64,000 nt of DNA from Tolypeutes matacus (lineage: Eukaryota; Chordata; Mammalia; Cingulata; Chlamyphoridae), in contig JAKSZT010053764.1 in the NCBI GenBank assembly GCA_026826555.1, positions 32,788,955 to 32,852,954 on the forward strand, given 5' to 3'. Shown piece by piece: positions 46,619 to 57,524 of the stretch (the stretch's first letter is position 1; every line of letters begins with the position of its first letter). The translations under genes and the position numbers were made by a program. The notes below the pieces were generated by a model, which saw nothing but the letters and a program-made list of their open reading frames with translations, ran no database searches and was not told the origin of the DNA.

Positions 46619-46894
46619 AAGATGAATTTCAGAGAACTTCTATGACATGTTAAGAGAAAGTGCCACTTTGGATAGCCCCTAATCCAGACATGTGCTGGCA
46701 ACACTACTGGTGTATCCATTTTCAGAGTGTCCTCTTCCCTTTGGAAGTACACAGTGGGAAATGGTATCCATGGCATTGGGTAGGCAAATAGTGGGGTAAG
46801 ATGGAATAGCAACCTCTTCATAGGGGTGAAATGGGGATGGAAGAAGGAAATTGGGAGAGAGACAGCTGGACTCTGGAATCAGAGAAAGCTTAGA

Positions 46895-47105
46895 CTGCAC
46901 TCTCTAATAGGTAGCCACTAACCACATGTGGCTCTTTAAATTTTTAATTATAATAGAACGAAATTAAAAAGTCAGGCCCCCAATCACATTAACCCCATTT
47001 TAAGTGCTTAGTAGCCACAGTGGCTAGTGGCTACCATATTGGACAGTGAAGGCAGAGAACATTTCCATCATCACAGTAAGTTCTATTGGACAATGCTGGC
47101 TTAAA
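46895..47105. repeat. hAT-type MITE (MER3/Charlie-like)
   Basis: ACTCTCTAATAGGTAGCCACTAACCACATGTGGC at one end and AGTGGCTAGTGGCTACCATATTGGACAGTG near the other form imperfect inverted repeats. A second copy is at 53235-53460. Non-autonomous, no coding capacity. The family name is not certain. Confidence 0.6.
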
Positions 47106-47109
47106 CAAA

Positions 47110-47390
47110 TGAGTAAAAGAGAAAAGAGTTAATAAAGGGATAAGGAGGGGAAAAAATAAAAGAACAAAAAACAACAAAACTTGGAAATCCTGAAAAAAAT
47201 AAAAATATAATTAGGTCTTGAGCATGGAGAGAATGGACTGAAGATCTTTTTTTCTCCTTCTATAAACTATTCTCAAAGGAAAGATGAGACAAAGGCACAT
47301 GACCTTCATTCTGCACCATAGCAGGGATGCACAAATGATAAAAGCATTTGCTAATGTGGCTGTTCTCATTTTCTCCCCACGCTGAATGAA
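47110..47390. other. Intergenic DNA, no gene recognised
   Basis: A-rich sequence with no assigned repeat. Confidence 0.5.
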
Positions 47391-47394
47391 CTAA

Positions 47395-47560
47395 GTGCTG
47401 CTGGTACCTGAATGTGTGGTCTCAGTCAGATCACTTAAACTCTCTGAGTTTACTTCTTCACTTGTGAACTTGTGCTAATAACCTCACTGCTAGCAATGGT
47501 TTAACAATCAAATGAGATAATGCTCATGAAATTTCATTATAAACTTCATAGTTCCATATA
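47395..47560 (+). repeat. MIR SINE fragment
   Basis: CAGTCAGATCACTTAAACTCTCTGAGTTTACTTCTTCACTTGTG and CAATCAAATGAGATAATGC follow the MIR sense order, diverged. Confidence 0.55.
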
Positions 47561-47564
47561 AAGG

Positions 47565-50500
47565 TTATTAAAACTACTCATTCTGACATATTTGTTATTC
47601 TTTTGCAACTTTACTAACTTCTCTCTCAGTAGATTATAAGGGAATTTGAAGGATAAAATGCATTATAAATGGTATGGTCTTATGCAAAATTATGACTTTT
47701 ACTTTTCTGACACCTCTTGCTTTATTGTTTCCTAACCACATCTCTCTTATTAGATTATATAGCATTCAAGAGCAGAAACTCTTTCTAAGATAGTTCTACA
47801 TTTCCAACAGGGCCAGCTCAATACTTTGTAGAACAGTCATTGGAATTATTTAGTGACCCATTTAGTCAATCATTTCAGGGGTTACCAAGGGAAAAGTCAG
47901 AGATGGAGATTATAGTATAGCATAATTATTAGGAAGTTCTCATGGAATTGACACCTAAGAAAGGAAAAGAGAGGAAACCTGCGCAGACAGAAAGCTAAGC
48001 TGAGAAACAATACAGTCCAATCTAAGTCATCGGCCAACCCCAAGAGATGGAATGAGTTCTCAGATTTGGGTTTAGGGGCCTTTATATTCCCGTGTTGGTC
48101 AGTCTTGAGTTGCAGCCTGTCCCTTCGTGTGGGGTGATCTTAGTTCAGTGGTTGTTTGCAAACAAGGCAATTCCCAAGAGGGCTGGTAGCTGAGGACCAG
48201 CCTCTGGCAGTACTCCCAGTAGCTGGGGGATTAGTCCTTCATTTCAGAAGGGGGAATCTGGGTGGTGCATTGGAGCATGATCCCCAAAGGAAAAGCAGAG
48301 GAGAGGAATGAGAAGAATGAGAGACTGCATTCAGAGAGGATGGAGGAAAATTGGAAGTAAGAATTGTCCTGGATGCCAGGGGAAATGAAGGCTCCAAGAA
48401 GAGCAAGTGGCCAAAGGCATGAAATGAAAAAGAGGTCAACAAGGTAAGGATTGGAAAGTACCCATTAGGCGACATTAGTTGTTGACTTCAGCAATAACAG
48501 ATGCAGCAGAAGGAGGGGTATGGAAACTAGATGGTATCATATAGATACCTAACTGTATACTTTTAAAATGAGATTAACAGTGAGAAGAAGAGAAATGGAA
48601 TGGTAATTAGAGGCATGCATAGGATTAAAGAAGATTTTATTTTATTGTTGTGTATGTTGTTGCTTTGCATAGGAAAGATTTGAGCATGTTTTACTGGCTA
48701 AAGGAAAAAAACTCATTTGAAATAGGTAAGTTGAGGGTAAGGGGAGTAGAAGGTGGAGGTGGAATGGGGAATGGGTCAAAATTAATGTAAGCAGGATCTG
48801 CAACAGGATATGGAATCCAGAACAGATAAATCTCATTCTCTGACATAGGATCTGAGAAGAAAAGTATGGGTACAGATAAAGAAGAATTTGTAGGGGCTGG
48901 GGAGGGAAGGAAATTGGGCGTAGTCCGTGACTGATTAATTATGTATCATCTGAGAATGAGGTGGTGAGGTACTCAACACCAATGGGTTGTGAAGTGGTGG
49001 AATTGATTGATAGATTGAATATAAGCAGGACATATTTTATATCTTTTTAACAAAACTTCCTTCAACCGGCTTGATTTCTTAGTAAGAACCAAGAATGATG
49101 ATTCACTCTGGGAGGCCAACTAGTTCAAGAAGAGAAAAAATGCACCTCAGAGTTTGTGAAGAAAGATCAGCATGCAAAACGGGTCTCTCTAGGGTGGGCA
49201 AAGAGGACTGGGAGTCAGCTGACCTACTAAGGATGGCTATTTCCACAACTGACCACCTCACTGCCTCTGAATCTCTTTTCACCCTAGGATAACCATCACT
49301 TTTCAAAATGGAAGACATGCATGGATAGACTCTGCCGGTGTCCATTATTTTATACATATAACCATGGCCAAACAAGTTGGGCCTGTATTTTATCAGGTCT
49401 TCCCAATCCCTCCGATCCATGCCCCCCCTGCCATTCTCAAATTTGCAGAAAAGTATTTTATTCCTCCATTTAAAGAAGGGATGGAGGGAGGAGAGAGAGG
49501 GATGATATAGAGAAAAAAGTGATGAAGAAAAGGGACAGAAGGGAGAGGTGGGAGAAAGGGAGGGGAGCTAGGGACAGAAGGCAGGAAACAAGCAACAGTT
49601 AGAGAGAACAGAAGGCTACAGCTTAACATTAAAACCACCTGCTTCCATTCCACTTTCACAAATGGCCCTATCATCTCCAACCCTTACCTACCCAGCCCTG
49701 CCCCTGCAGCCACCAACACGCACAGTCTTAACATTGTACCTTGAAGGAGGAATATTGTTACAATTCCTGGCAACAGATCATTTGTGTGCTTTCCCTTTTC
49801 AGTCATTTAAAATCCTTAGATTTTCCCCAATTTCTGGTGGTATTAAAGTAATAGACTGAACAGTAAAATGAATAAAAATGTCAAAACATTTTTTAAAGTT
49901 ACAATTTCAGGTCTTTCTATATTATATTAATAGAAGACTCAGTATAACTTTGACATTTGCCCTGAAATTTAAATAAAAATGAACAATACTTTTTAAAAAT
50001 ATGACAGATGAAAAAGATAAAACAATTCTTAATTGTTGTTCTCAATCATTCTTTTTCTCTACCAGCCAAAGACAAGTTACTTAAAATAAAGCCATAGACT
50101 TTGAAACCTTTATATTTAATCCAGGAGCATATCTGTGACATCAAATGCTGAATACTTTCTTTCAAGGTATCAGTGTTGATTATTTTATTTTTAACCACTT
50201 GCATGTACTTTAGATTTCCTTGTATACAGATACATTTGCTTCCACAAGGATAAGTGTCTGGTTTCTTATTCCACCCATATTGAAAATGACAGCAGGGAAT
50301 TGGAAAGGAAACATGAAAAACACCCTTAAGAGATTCTGTTCCTTTTCAACTTGGAATACACTGTTGACCTTTATATTGTAAGCCTAATGGGTGGTGTTTG
50401 CCTTCAGACTCAGGCAGACTCCTAGGAAGAGTTTCCTGTTGGTTGGAAAGAAAATGAAATATACCCTTTGTGCCTAATTCTGCTATTTATAGCACAGCTT

Positions 50501-50930
50501 TAAACCTTGTGTTACCACGAATCACTTGCATTTTTATTTTTAACTTCTAAAGGATTCCAATTGTGACTACTTCAGGACAGGCTGGAAAAGTGTGATGGTT
50601 GAACTAGAAAACCACTGTATGGCAAGTATATTAACCAGAGCAATGGGCAAGAGAAGAAGGATGAATGTGAATAATTTCAAAATTGCGGAAAGCTATCTAA
50701 ATGGACATGGTAGCATCTGCCTTTTTGAGTCTTTGGGCCTTTGCATGTCCCTTCCTCCATTAAAATATTAATAATTTTGTTGTTGTTTTTTCCACAAATA
50801 AGATACCCAGGAAGATGTGTTTAAAATAAGAACAAATAGGATATAATAACATAGCAACTACAAAAGCAGCCTATTTAGACTCTGCTTCTTTAGCTGCAAA
50901 CATGTGGACCTTGCTGACTAGCCTTGCTCA
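47565..50930. other. Intergenic DNA, possible ancient LINE at 48240-48480
   Basis: No gene seen. 48240-48480 (GGATGGAGGAAAATTGG, GAAGGCTCCAAGAAGAGCAAG, GGATTGGAAAGTACCCATTAGG) recalls an ancient LINE such as L2 or CR1, but weakly. A GGGA-rich patch is at 49470-49570. Frames up to 105 codons overlap on both strands and lack domains. Confidence 0.4.
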
Positions 50931-50934
50931 CTCG

Positions 50935-51045
50935 TTCATCCATTCCACAGATATTTATTCAATAAACTCTGCCTTGACTTAGTCTCACATTCTAGTGGGG
51001 CAGATGGAAAGCAAATCAATAAAATATTAATATATGATATAATCA
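50935..51045 (-). repeat. L2 LINE fragment, antisense
   Basis: CCACAGATATTTATTCAATAAACTC..CTCACATTCTAGTGGGGCAGATGGAAAGC is the complement of the L2 3' end. Confidence 0.5.
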
Positions 51046-51134
51046 TATAGACATATCTGATTTATTTTTGTATCATTTGCTGCAATTAACACACTTCTTT
51101 TGCATGTTTTAATATTACCCTTTATTTATTTATT

Positions 51135-51363
51135 TTTAAAATTAATTTATTTATTTATCCCCCCATTGCTGCTTGTGCTCACTGTGTCCATTTGCTGTGC
51201 GTTTTTCTGTGTCCTGCTTGTCTCCGTTTGTTGTGTCATCTTGCTGTGCCAGCTCCTGCACCGCGCGGGCCAGCTTGCCTTCACCAGGAGGCCCCGGGAA
51301 ACAAACCCGGGGCCTCCCATATGGTAAACGGGAGCCCAACCAATTGAGCCACCGCCACTTCCT
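51135..51363 (-). mobile_element. DAS-type SINE, antisense
   Basis: The reverse complement has GTGGCGGTGGCTCAATTGG (box A region) and CCCGGGTTTGTTTCCCGGGG (box B region), then GCCCGCGCGG and a tail complementary to ATTTATTTATCCCCCC. Flanks are similar (CTTTATTTATTTATT at 51120 and CTTTATTTATTATTA at 51364), suggesting a duplication of about 15 bp with one difference, though the simple sequence makes this uncertain. Short frames here are SINE sequence. Confidence 0.9.
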
Positions 51364-51424
51364 CTTTATTTATTATTATATAAGAAGTCTCATGCTATAT
51401 AAGATGTAGTCATTTATCTCAGAT

Positions 51425-51680
51425 CATATAGTATAATGTTTCAACTCAGGCTCTGGGGTCAGACAGCCTGGGTTTGAGTCCTGACTCCACCAATTAGTGG
51501 CTATGTTTTCTTGGGCAAGTTATTTAACCTTTCTGTATCTTGGCTTCCTCATGTGTAATATAGGATAACAAATGAGTTTTTAATGAAGATTGAATGAGTT
51601 AATTCATTAAGAGAATTAACTCTTGTTAGAAGAGTCTATGGCACATTGTAAGAATTCAGTAAGAGTTAGCTGTTCATTTT
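51425..51680 (+). repeat. MIR SINE, nearly complete
   Basis: CAGGCTCTGGGGTCAGACAGCCTGGGTTTGAGTCCTGACTCC, TTGGGCAAGTTATTTAACC, TTCCTCATGTGTAATATAGG, GATTGAATGAGTTAATTC, and CTATGGCACATTGTAAG. All MIR landmarks are in order. Confidence 0.85.
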
Positions 51681-51722
51681 CTTATATTATCAGTGGGAAA
51701 CAGACATCAAAAAGTAAAATGG

Positions 51723-51810
51723 CAGAGTGGATATAGCTCAGTGGTTGAGCACCTGCTTCATATGTATGAGGTCCTGAGTTCAATCCCTGGTACATTCTAA
51801 AAAGGAAAAA
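51723..51810 (+). mobile_element. Short tRNA-derived SINE (DAS-I/ID-like)
   Basis: An 88-bp monomer with ATAGCTCAGTGGTTGAGCACC (box A-like) and GAGTTCAATCCCTGG (box B-like), followed by an A-rich tail. Perfect 14-bp duplications (AAAAAGTAAAATGG) at 51709-51722 and 51811-51824. The mutated anticodon stem, A-rich tail and duplications show a retroposed SINE rather than a tRNA gene. Confidence 0.9.
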
Positions 51811-51829
51811 AAAAAGTAAAATGGTTTGC

Positions 51830-52465
51830 CCCATGAAAAAACAATTAGTCAATGACAAAATGGAGAAGAAAACCCAGATGTCCTAATCCTACGATGTTCT
51901 AAGAGAAAAGAACAATGTTCTTTTCTCTTCCCCATAGTTCATTATTCATGGTTCCCTATAGGGAAACACAGATTCACTCCTGTATAGTGAGAGTCTGGTT
52001 TGTAATGACTTTGCAGGTTAGATTTTAATTTCCATTTTATCAAGATCAGCTTAAGGTATATGAAGGCAAGTATTTACTTTCCCCACTAAAATAAATCTAT
52101 CAGAATATAGTTTTGCCTTCCTGCCTTCTGTCCTTCCTTCTTTTGCATATTTATAAGCACCAGCTGTGTAAAGGGACACAGGCCTGGTACCATGGATACA
52201 GGAAGGGTGCTGTTCTTGACTGGAAGGGCTTAAACGATGATGAGGCAGTGTGATATAAACATATAATCATAGCTCAGGGTTATGAGACTGCTCAGCCAGC
52301 TATAGGAGGATAGAAGAACTGGCACTGTGTCTGACTTGGGAGGCAAAGAGGGCTAACAATAGGAACACACTGTGAATTTCATGGGCCCGTGGCACTTTTG
52401 CCTTAATGGGCCACTTCCTCCATATAAAAAGTATAAAAATTTATACCTATGATTGCACTGGTATA
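51830..52465. other. Intergenic DNA, no gene recognised
   Basis: No assigned repeat; no frame of note. Confidence 0.5.
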
Positions 52466-52471
52466 ATATGA

Positions 52472-52882
52472 TATATGTCAGGGTTCTCCAGGTAAAGGAT
52501 GTGTGTGAGTGTGTGAGTGTGTAATTTAAGAAATTTATTTTAAGGAATTAGCTTATAACTGTGAGAGCTGGCAAGTCCTAAAATCCTTAGGAGAGGCCAA
52601 CAGGCTGGAAACTTGAAGAAGAGTTGACATTGTAGTCTTGAGGCAGAATTTCTTCTTCTGGAAACCTCAGCACTAGCTCTTAAGATCTTCAATTGATTGG
52701 ATGAGATCAATTGATAATGTGATTGAATGAGATCCACTCACATTATGGAAGGTAATCTCTTTTACTTAAAATCAACTGATTGTAGATACTAATCACCTTC
52801 ACAGCAATACCTAGGCCAGCATTTGACCAAACAATTAAATATCATAACCTAGCCAAGCTGACACATAAAATTAACCATCGTA
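52472..52882 (-). mobile_element. Solo LTR, old placental family
   Basis: On the plus strand it reads GTCAGGGTTCTCCAGGTAAAGG at the left and TGACACATAAAATTAACCATCGTA at the right. Reverse orientation gives the GGTTAATTTTATGTGTCA start common to a widespread placental LTR, with AATAAA near its 3' end. Perfect 5-bp duplication TATGA at 52467-52471 and 52883-52887. I do not recall the exact family name. Confidence 0.75.
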
Positions 52883-53074
52883 TATGAGTATATTAATATT
52901 CACTTAATATTAAGATTACATATTAAAACATTTTCCTTTATCTAGTTCATTTTTTTTCTTCTGATTTTAAAAGAAATTAAAACATTTGGCACTGTGATTC
53001 CTGTGCCTGAAGGATAAGTCAGCACTAGCTATCAAAGGAGTGAGTGAACTGAATAGAATTTTGAAGGATGAATA

Positions 53075-53215
53075 GTCATTTAGAGCAGGAGCTTCTGAAA
53101 TATTCCAGAACAAGCAAATTACCTAGGGGTCTTGTTAAATTGCAGATTCAGTAGGTCTGAGATGTTGTATATCTAAAAGTTCCCAGGTGATGCTGATACA
53201 GGGACCACACTTTAA
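53075..53215. repeat. MER5A-like hAT MITE
   Basis: GGGGTCTTGTTAAATTGCAGATTCAGTAGGTCTGAG and GATGCTGATACAGGGACCACACTTTAAATAG match MER5A core and right end. About 140 bp of the usual 190. Confidence 0.65.
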
Positions 53216-53234
53216 ATAGTAAAGATGTATATCT

Positions 53235-53460
53235 GCATCATCTGATATGGTAGCTACTAGCCACATGTGGTTATTTAAATTATACTTTAGACTAATTAAA
53301 ATGAAATAAAATTTAAAATTCAGCTCTTCAGTCACAGTAACCAGATTTCAAGTGTTCAGTGGGTACGTGTGACTAGTGGCTACCTCATGGGCTAACAGAG
53401 ATAGAGAATATTTCTATAATTACAGAAAGTTCTATTGGAAAACACTCATCTAAAGGGAGA
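53235..53460. repeat. hAT-type MITE (second copy of the 46895 family)
   Basis: ATGGTAGCTACTAGCCACATGTGG and GTGACTAGTGGCTACC..AGTTCTATTGGAAAACACTC. Same order as 46895-47105, more complete at the right end. Confidence 0.6.
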
Positions 53461-53464
53461 ATAG

Positions 53465-53980
53465 TGGGAAGGAAATGGAATTTTAGGCAGAGAAGAGGCC
53501 AGGTAGGATGGACCAGGTAGGATGAGCCACATAATCAAAGGCTATCAAAGTCAAGTACAAAAACGTGGTTTTATGTAGCAAAGGAACATCATAGGCTTAA
53601 ATAGGCTTAAAGGTGGACGGGGGTGGTTTGGCAATGGATAGGGGTGATGGTGGTGCAAGGATGTAAGTGGGATCGATGGTGCTAGAGTGTGAGGGTGAAC
53701 AGGTTTGAGGGTTGGGTTGGGCTATCCATGGAACTGGGAAAAGGACTGGAGGAAGGAACAGGTAAATTCTGGGAAGGTGGAGGTCTGTGGTTGAGAATAC
53801 AATTGTGGGAATGTTCTTTTAGCAAATATGGTAGGGGAGGGTCACTGGTGCTGGTTGTCAGTGATGGGAGATGTGTGGGGAAGGATATACCTGGTGCGTG
53901 CTTCTGTGGAATATGAATGTGTTCATCTCATCATAGGGTATTATCTTAGTGGGTGGAGACTCACACAATAAGCAACAAAA
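53465..53980. other. G-rich intergenic DNA, possible L2 remnant
   Basis: GGCAGAGAAGAGGCCAGGTAGGATG with a repeated GACCAGGTAGGATGAGCC is weakly like the L2 complement. A 75-codon frame at 53689-53916 is low-complexity (G/W/E-rich) and probably chance. Confidence 0.35.
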
Positions 53981-53984
53981 TATT

Positions 53985-55320
53985 AAACTCCCATCCTGGG
54001 GAGTTCTGCTTCATTCTCAAAGAGAGGGGCAAGACTCTCTCAACATAGGCAGTGCCGAATAAAAGACAACAGACCAATATACCAAGCCCTAAATATTAAT
54101 GCATGTACTTATGACCCTTATTCTTATAAAAATGAAACTTAACCAAATAATAACTATTGCTTAAGAATTCTCCCAAAAACCTTCTTGTTATTCAAATGTG
54201 GCCCTGCTCTAAGCCAAACTCAGCAAATAAATGCACAACCTTCCCTCTGGCATAGGACATGACTCCTGGGGGTGAGCCTCCCTGGCATTGAGGGATTAAT
54301 ACCAAGCACCAACCAGTGATGCATTTGGAAGAAGACCTTTACGAAAAGGGGGAAATATTAAATACAAAAGAATTTTTACAGCTAAGAGATTTCAAAATAA
54401 GTTCAATCCAGAGATTACACTTATGCATGTCTCAGGCAGATCACATAACTGCCAAAGTAAACAAAACCTCAAATAAGGATGCTCGGACTCTAGAACCATT
54501 CAGACACTATAAGCAAGGCACATAACCCCTTGAAATAAGTCCCCTGTTGGGCCTTACATTGGAATATGTGACAACCTATTTCCCCATTGTAACAGAGTTA
54601 GACTCATTTATGAGTCTAACTCTGTTATAAAAATCTGCATAACGATTTTTCTACCCCTTTTATTTGAGCCTATAATTAGCGCTATATTCATTAAATATAT
54701 GTCTCAGAGACTTAAATCTTCAGTCTGTGCATATGCTGGTTGAGCCCTGAATATCAGAAGAGTTGTGGCCAACACCTACTCTCCAGTTCATTGAACTTTC
54801 CCAGAACAATGAACAAAATGATGATGATGGACAACCCCTATCCCAAATAACAGAGAGTATCTATAACTGCAAGCAAAACAGTTCCTTCTATCTGCCACAT
54901 AACATCTAAGCCCTCTCTCAATCAGAAGCAGAGTGGACATCACCATCCCAAAATTCTCAAGGTTGAGGAATGAACAAACATGGGGGAGGGGATGCAACCA
55001 TGGACAAAGCAAACTTATTAATACTGTAGTAACGGAAGAACATGTAACATTGATATGAAGATAATGGTTACCAGAGGTTCTGCGGGGAGAGAGAGGGAAT
55101 AATAGGTGGAAATATAGGGCATTTTAGGGTATTGGAGTTAAGTGTAAACCACAATGTAAACTATAGACCTTGGTTAGTAGCAGTACTTCAATATTTATTC
55201 ATCAATTATAACAAATGGGGATGAGATGAGAGGGAAAGGGGGTAAGGTATATGGGAATCCCTTATACTTTTGATGTAACTTTTCTGTAATCTAAAACCTC
55301 TTTAAAAATAAAATTTATCA
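53985..55320 (+). mobile_element. L1 3' UTR, 5'-truncated
   Basis: Xenarthran L1-type 3' UTR: GACATGACTCCTGGGGGTGAGCC, CCTGGCATTGAGGGATTAATACCAAGC, TTTACAGCTAAGAGATTTC, TGCATGTCTCAGGCAGATC, GCCAAAGTAAACAAAACCTC and the tail CAATGTAAACTATAGACCTTGGTTAGTAGC..TTCTGTAATCTAAAACC then AAAAATAAAA. Includes a perfect hairpin at 54590-54627. Family assignment rests on shared tail sequence with 6091-6399 and is an inference. Confidence 0.6.
54590..54627. repeat. Perfect 17-bp inverted repeat (hairpin)
   Basis: Left arm TAACAGAGTTAGACTCA (54590-54606), loop TTTA (54607-54610), right arm TGAGTCTAACTCTGTTA (54611-54627). All 17 pairs match. It lies inside the L1-like 3' UTR and is not followed by a T-run. 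Confidence 0.95.
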
Positions 55321-55324
55321 TATG

Positions 55325-57520
55325 AAAAAAGAATTATCCCCTTCATGTTCATGTCTTCACTTAACATTAACAATAAATGATAAAATAATAATACAAAATA
55401 GAAGAGTAATCTCCATTTAATCTATTTCTCTACTTCAAGTTAAACCATTACCACAGATTTGTTTCTTGTTATTGCTAATAAATATTCAATCCTAGAATTA
55501 AGCTGCCCATAGAGTACTCTTAGATGTCCCCTAGATGTAAGTTTAATCAGACTAAACTATTAGCAGCACTCAGGCTTCTACATAATATAGCATTGGTGTG
55601 GAGCAGATAGATGAAATCAAAGACAACCCATGAGTGCATGTGCATGCATGTGTATGTGTGTGTGTGTGTGTGTGTGTGTTTAAAGACTGACAGCTTTGTC
55701 CTTTGCACTCTGCTTCAGAGAAGCTAAATGCCCATTGTGAGGGAAGTGAGATGAATGGTCCATGTCAGCAACCTTTGTGACTTATCTTACTTGTTTCCCA
55801 CATTTGTCCCACACATGTGCTATACTTATGAAGTACTTTTTTTGCTTGATGACTCATTCGTTTAATTGTAACCCCTGTACTTTTTAAAGCTTTTAAAGTG
55901 AAACCTAAAGGAAAGTGCATTTGATGTAGTCAACACGTACAGAACATATACCCAGGGCATTCATCCCTCTGGTTGCTCGTGCTCTAGGTGTTCATCCAAA
56001 GCTGGGACCAAACCATGCAGAACTCTCAGTCCACAACTCCTGGGAAGCACATCAAACAACAAAACGAACCTTTAAGGGTTGCTGGGGCTTCAGATTAGAT
56101 TGGACATCTCCCTGTGCTGCTAATTGTCTTTGTGTTAAACATCCCAAGATGATGCAGTGTTATTTTTTTCTTCATATGGCTCATTAAATCCAGCAAAATA
56201 ATGAAACCCAAAGGCCCTATGCTTTACATAGTGTCAAGTGAGTCTGATTACTTTATAGCCCATCAGCTTTAAAGACTTCAAGTCAGGGTTGGTCCTGCCA
56301 GGGAAAAAACAAAAATTCAGAGACTCCAAAGGAGTATGATAACACACTTTGGCTGAGGACACGTGTGAACACAAAGAATATACTCTTTTCTTCCAGCTTA
56401 AAGTGCATCTGGCTAGAAACTTCTGTTGCAGCTCCTCCAATTTATCACAAAATACCTATGAAAAAACACAACAAGATGAAAATTCACACCTTCCAAAAAT
56501 GAAGACTGATAGAAAACCTAAATCTGGAATTTCCAATAACTACCCAGATCTAGGTGCTTGATAAAATACACTTGTAGCTTCCCAAGCAACCTTTTATGAA
56601 ACAGTAAAAGAAATAGAATAGGAAGTTATCTGACCTTTTCCCCTAGTGTCTACACCCTACCAAACAGAAAAACAGGTAGGCATACTTCCACTTTCAGAGG
56701 CAGAGAATCTGACTTCTATCACCAATCTTTCTACATCCACTGCAGGAATGAAGTGGTACAAAAGAAGAGGAATGTCAAGTGGGTGTACACACATGTGCTT
56801 GAATGGGAGGAGACTGGGAGGTAAGGAATTACATCATTGGGCATTTTCTTCCAAATCTAAGGTATTGCAAATATAGAAATCTGTAAATTTCCTTGTATTT
56901 ACTGGTTTAGAATATTAGAGAACCAGAGATGAGGATAAGAGAAAAATCCTACCTCATTCCTGCAGCATTTCACTTGTGAATACCTACTAGATATTGGGAT
57001 TTGTGAGGCAAGTGCTACATAAATACCATTGTTCAAGCTAATGTTGAAAAGAGGATGTGCCCAGGACCAAAGTGGATAATGAAGAGAGGGGAAAAAAAAT
57101 CCCATTTCCCCACTACTGGAAGTAACCCGGTTAATCACTTTCTTCATTCCATGATTAACAAAGAAAAAGCAAAATAAGGATGCTTTAAAACTGCTGTATA
57201 AACAAAGAAAAGGAAACCTCAAGAAGAAGAATAAACTTATGAAAATGTTTTCAATATAAATTACAAGACATACTTAGAAAATAAATTGGCAATCTTCAAT
57301 AAGAAAATGTAATGTCCTCCATTTAATAAAGAAGCTATTTCTAGGTGAAAGATGAGATGAAATGATGAAAAAAACCAAAATATGGAATGATTGGAATAAA
57401 ATGAAAAATAGAAAAATGGGATTGAAATCAACATCAGGAGAATTATAGAGTAGAATTTAAGTGTTTGAAGATCCAGTGAACATGTTAAATAGTAACTTAA
57501 GCTGTCATACTAATTCACTG
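55325..57520. other. AT-rich intergenic DNA with a (TG)n
   Basis: A TG dinucleotide run at 55636-55679. No gene or confident repeat; frames reach 107 codons at most, on the minus strand, without domain. Confidence 0.5.
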
Positions 57521-57524
57521 AAAT

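Noticed and set aside
46417..46821. A 134-codon minus-strand frame rich in phenylalanine
   Set aside because: The F-rich run is the complement of the SINE A tail; the rest is SINE sequence and flank.
51723..51810. A possible functional tRNA gene
   Set aside because: Box A and B are present, but the body is followed by an A-rich tail and flanked by 14-bp duplications, as for a SINE.
54590..54627. A Rho-independent terminator
   Set aside because: The hairpin lacks a trailing T-run and the genome is mammalian, so bacterial termination does not apply.
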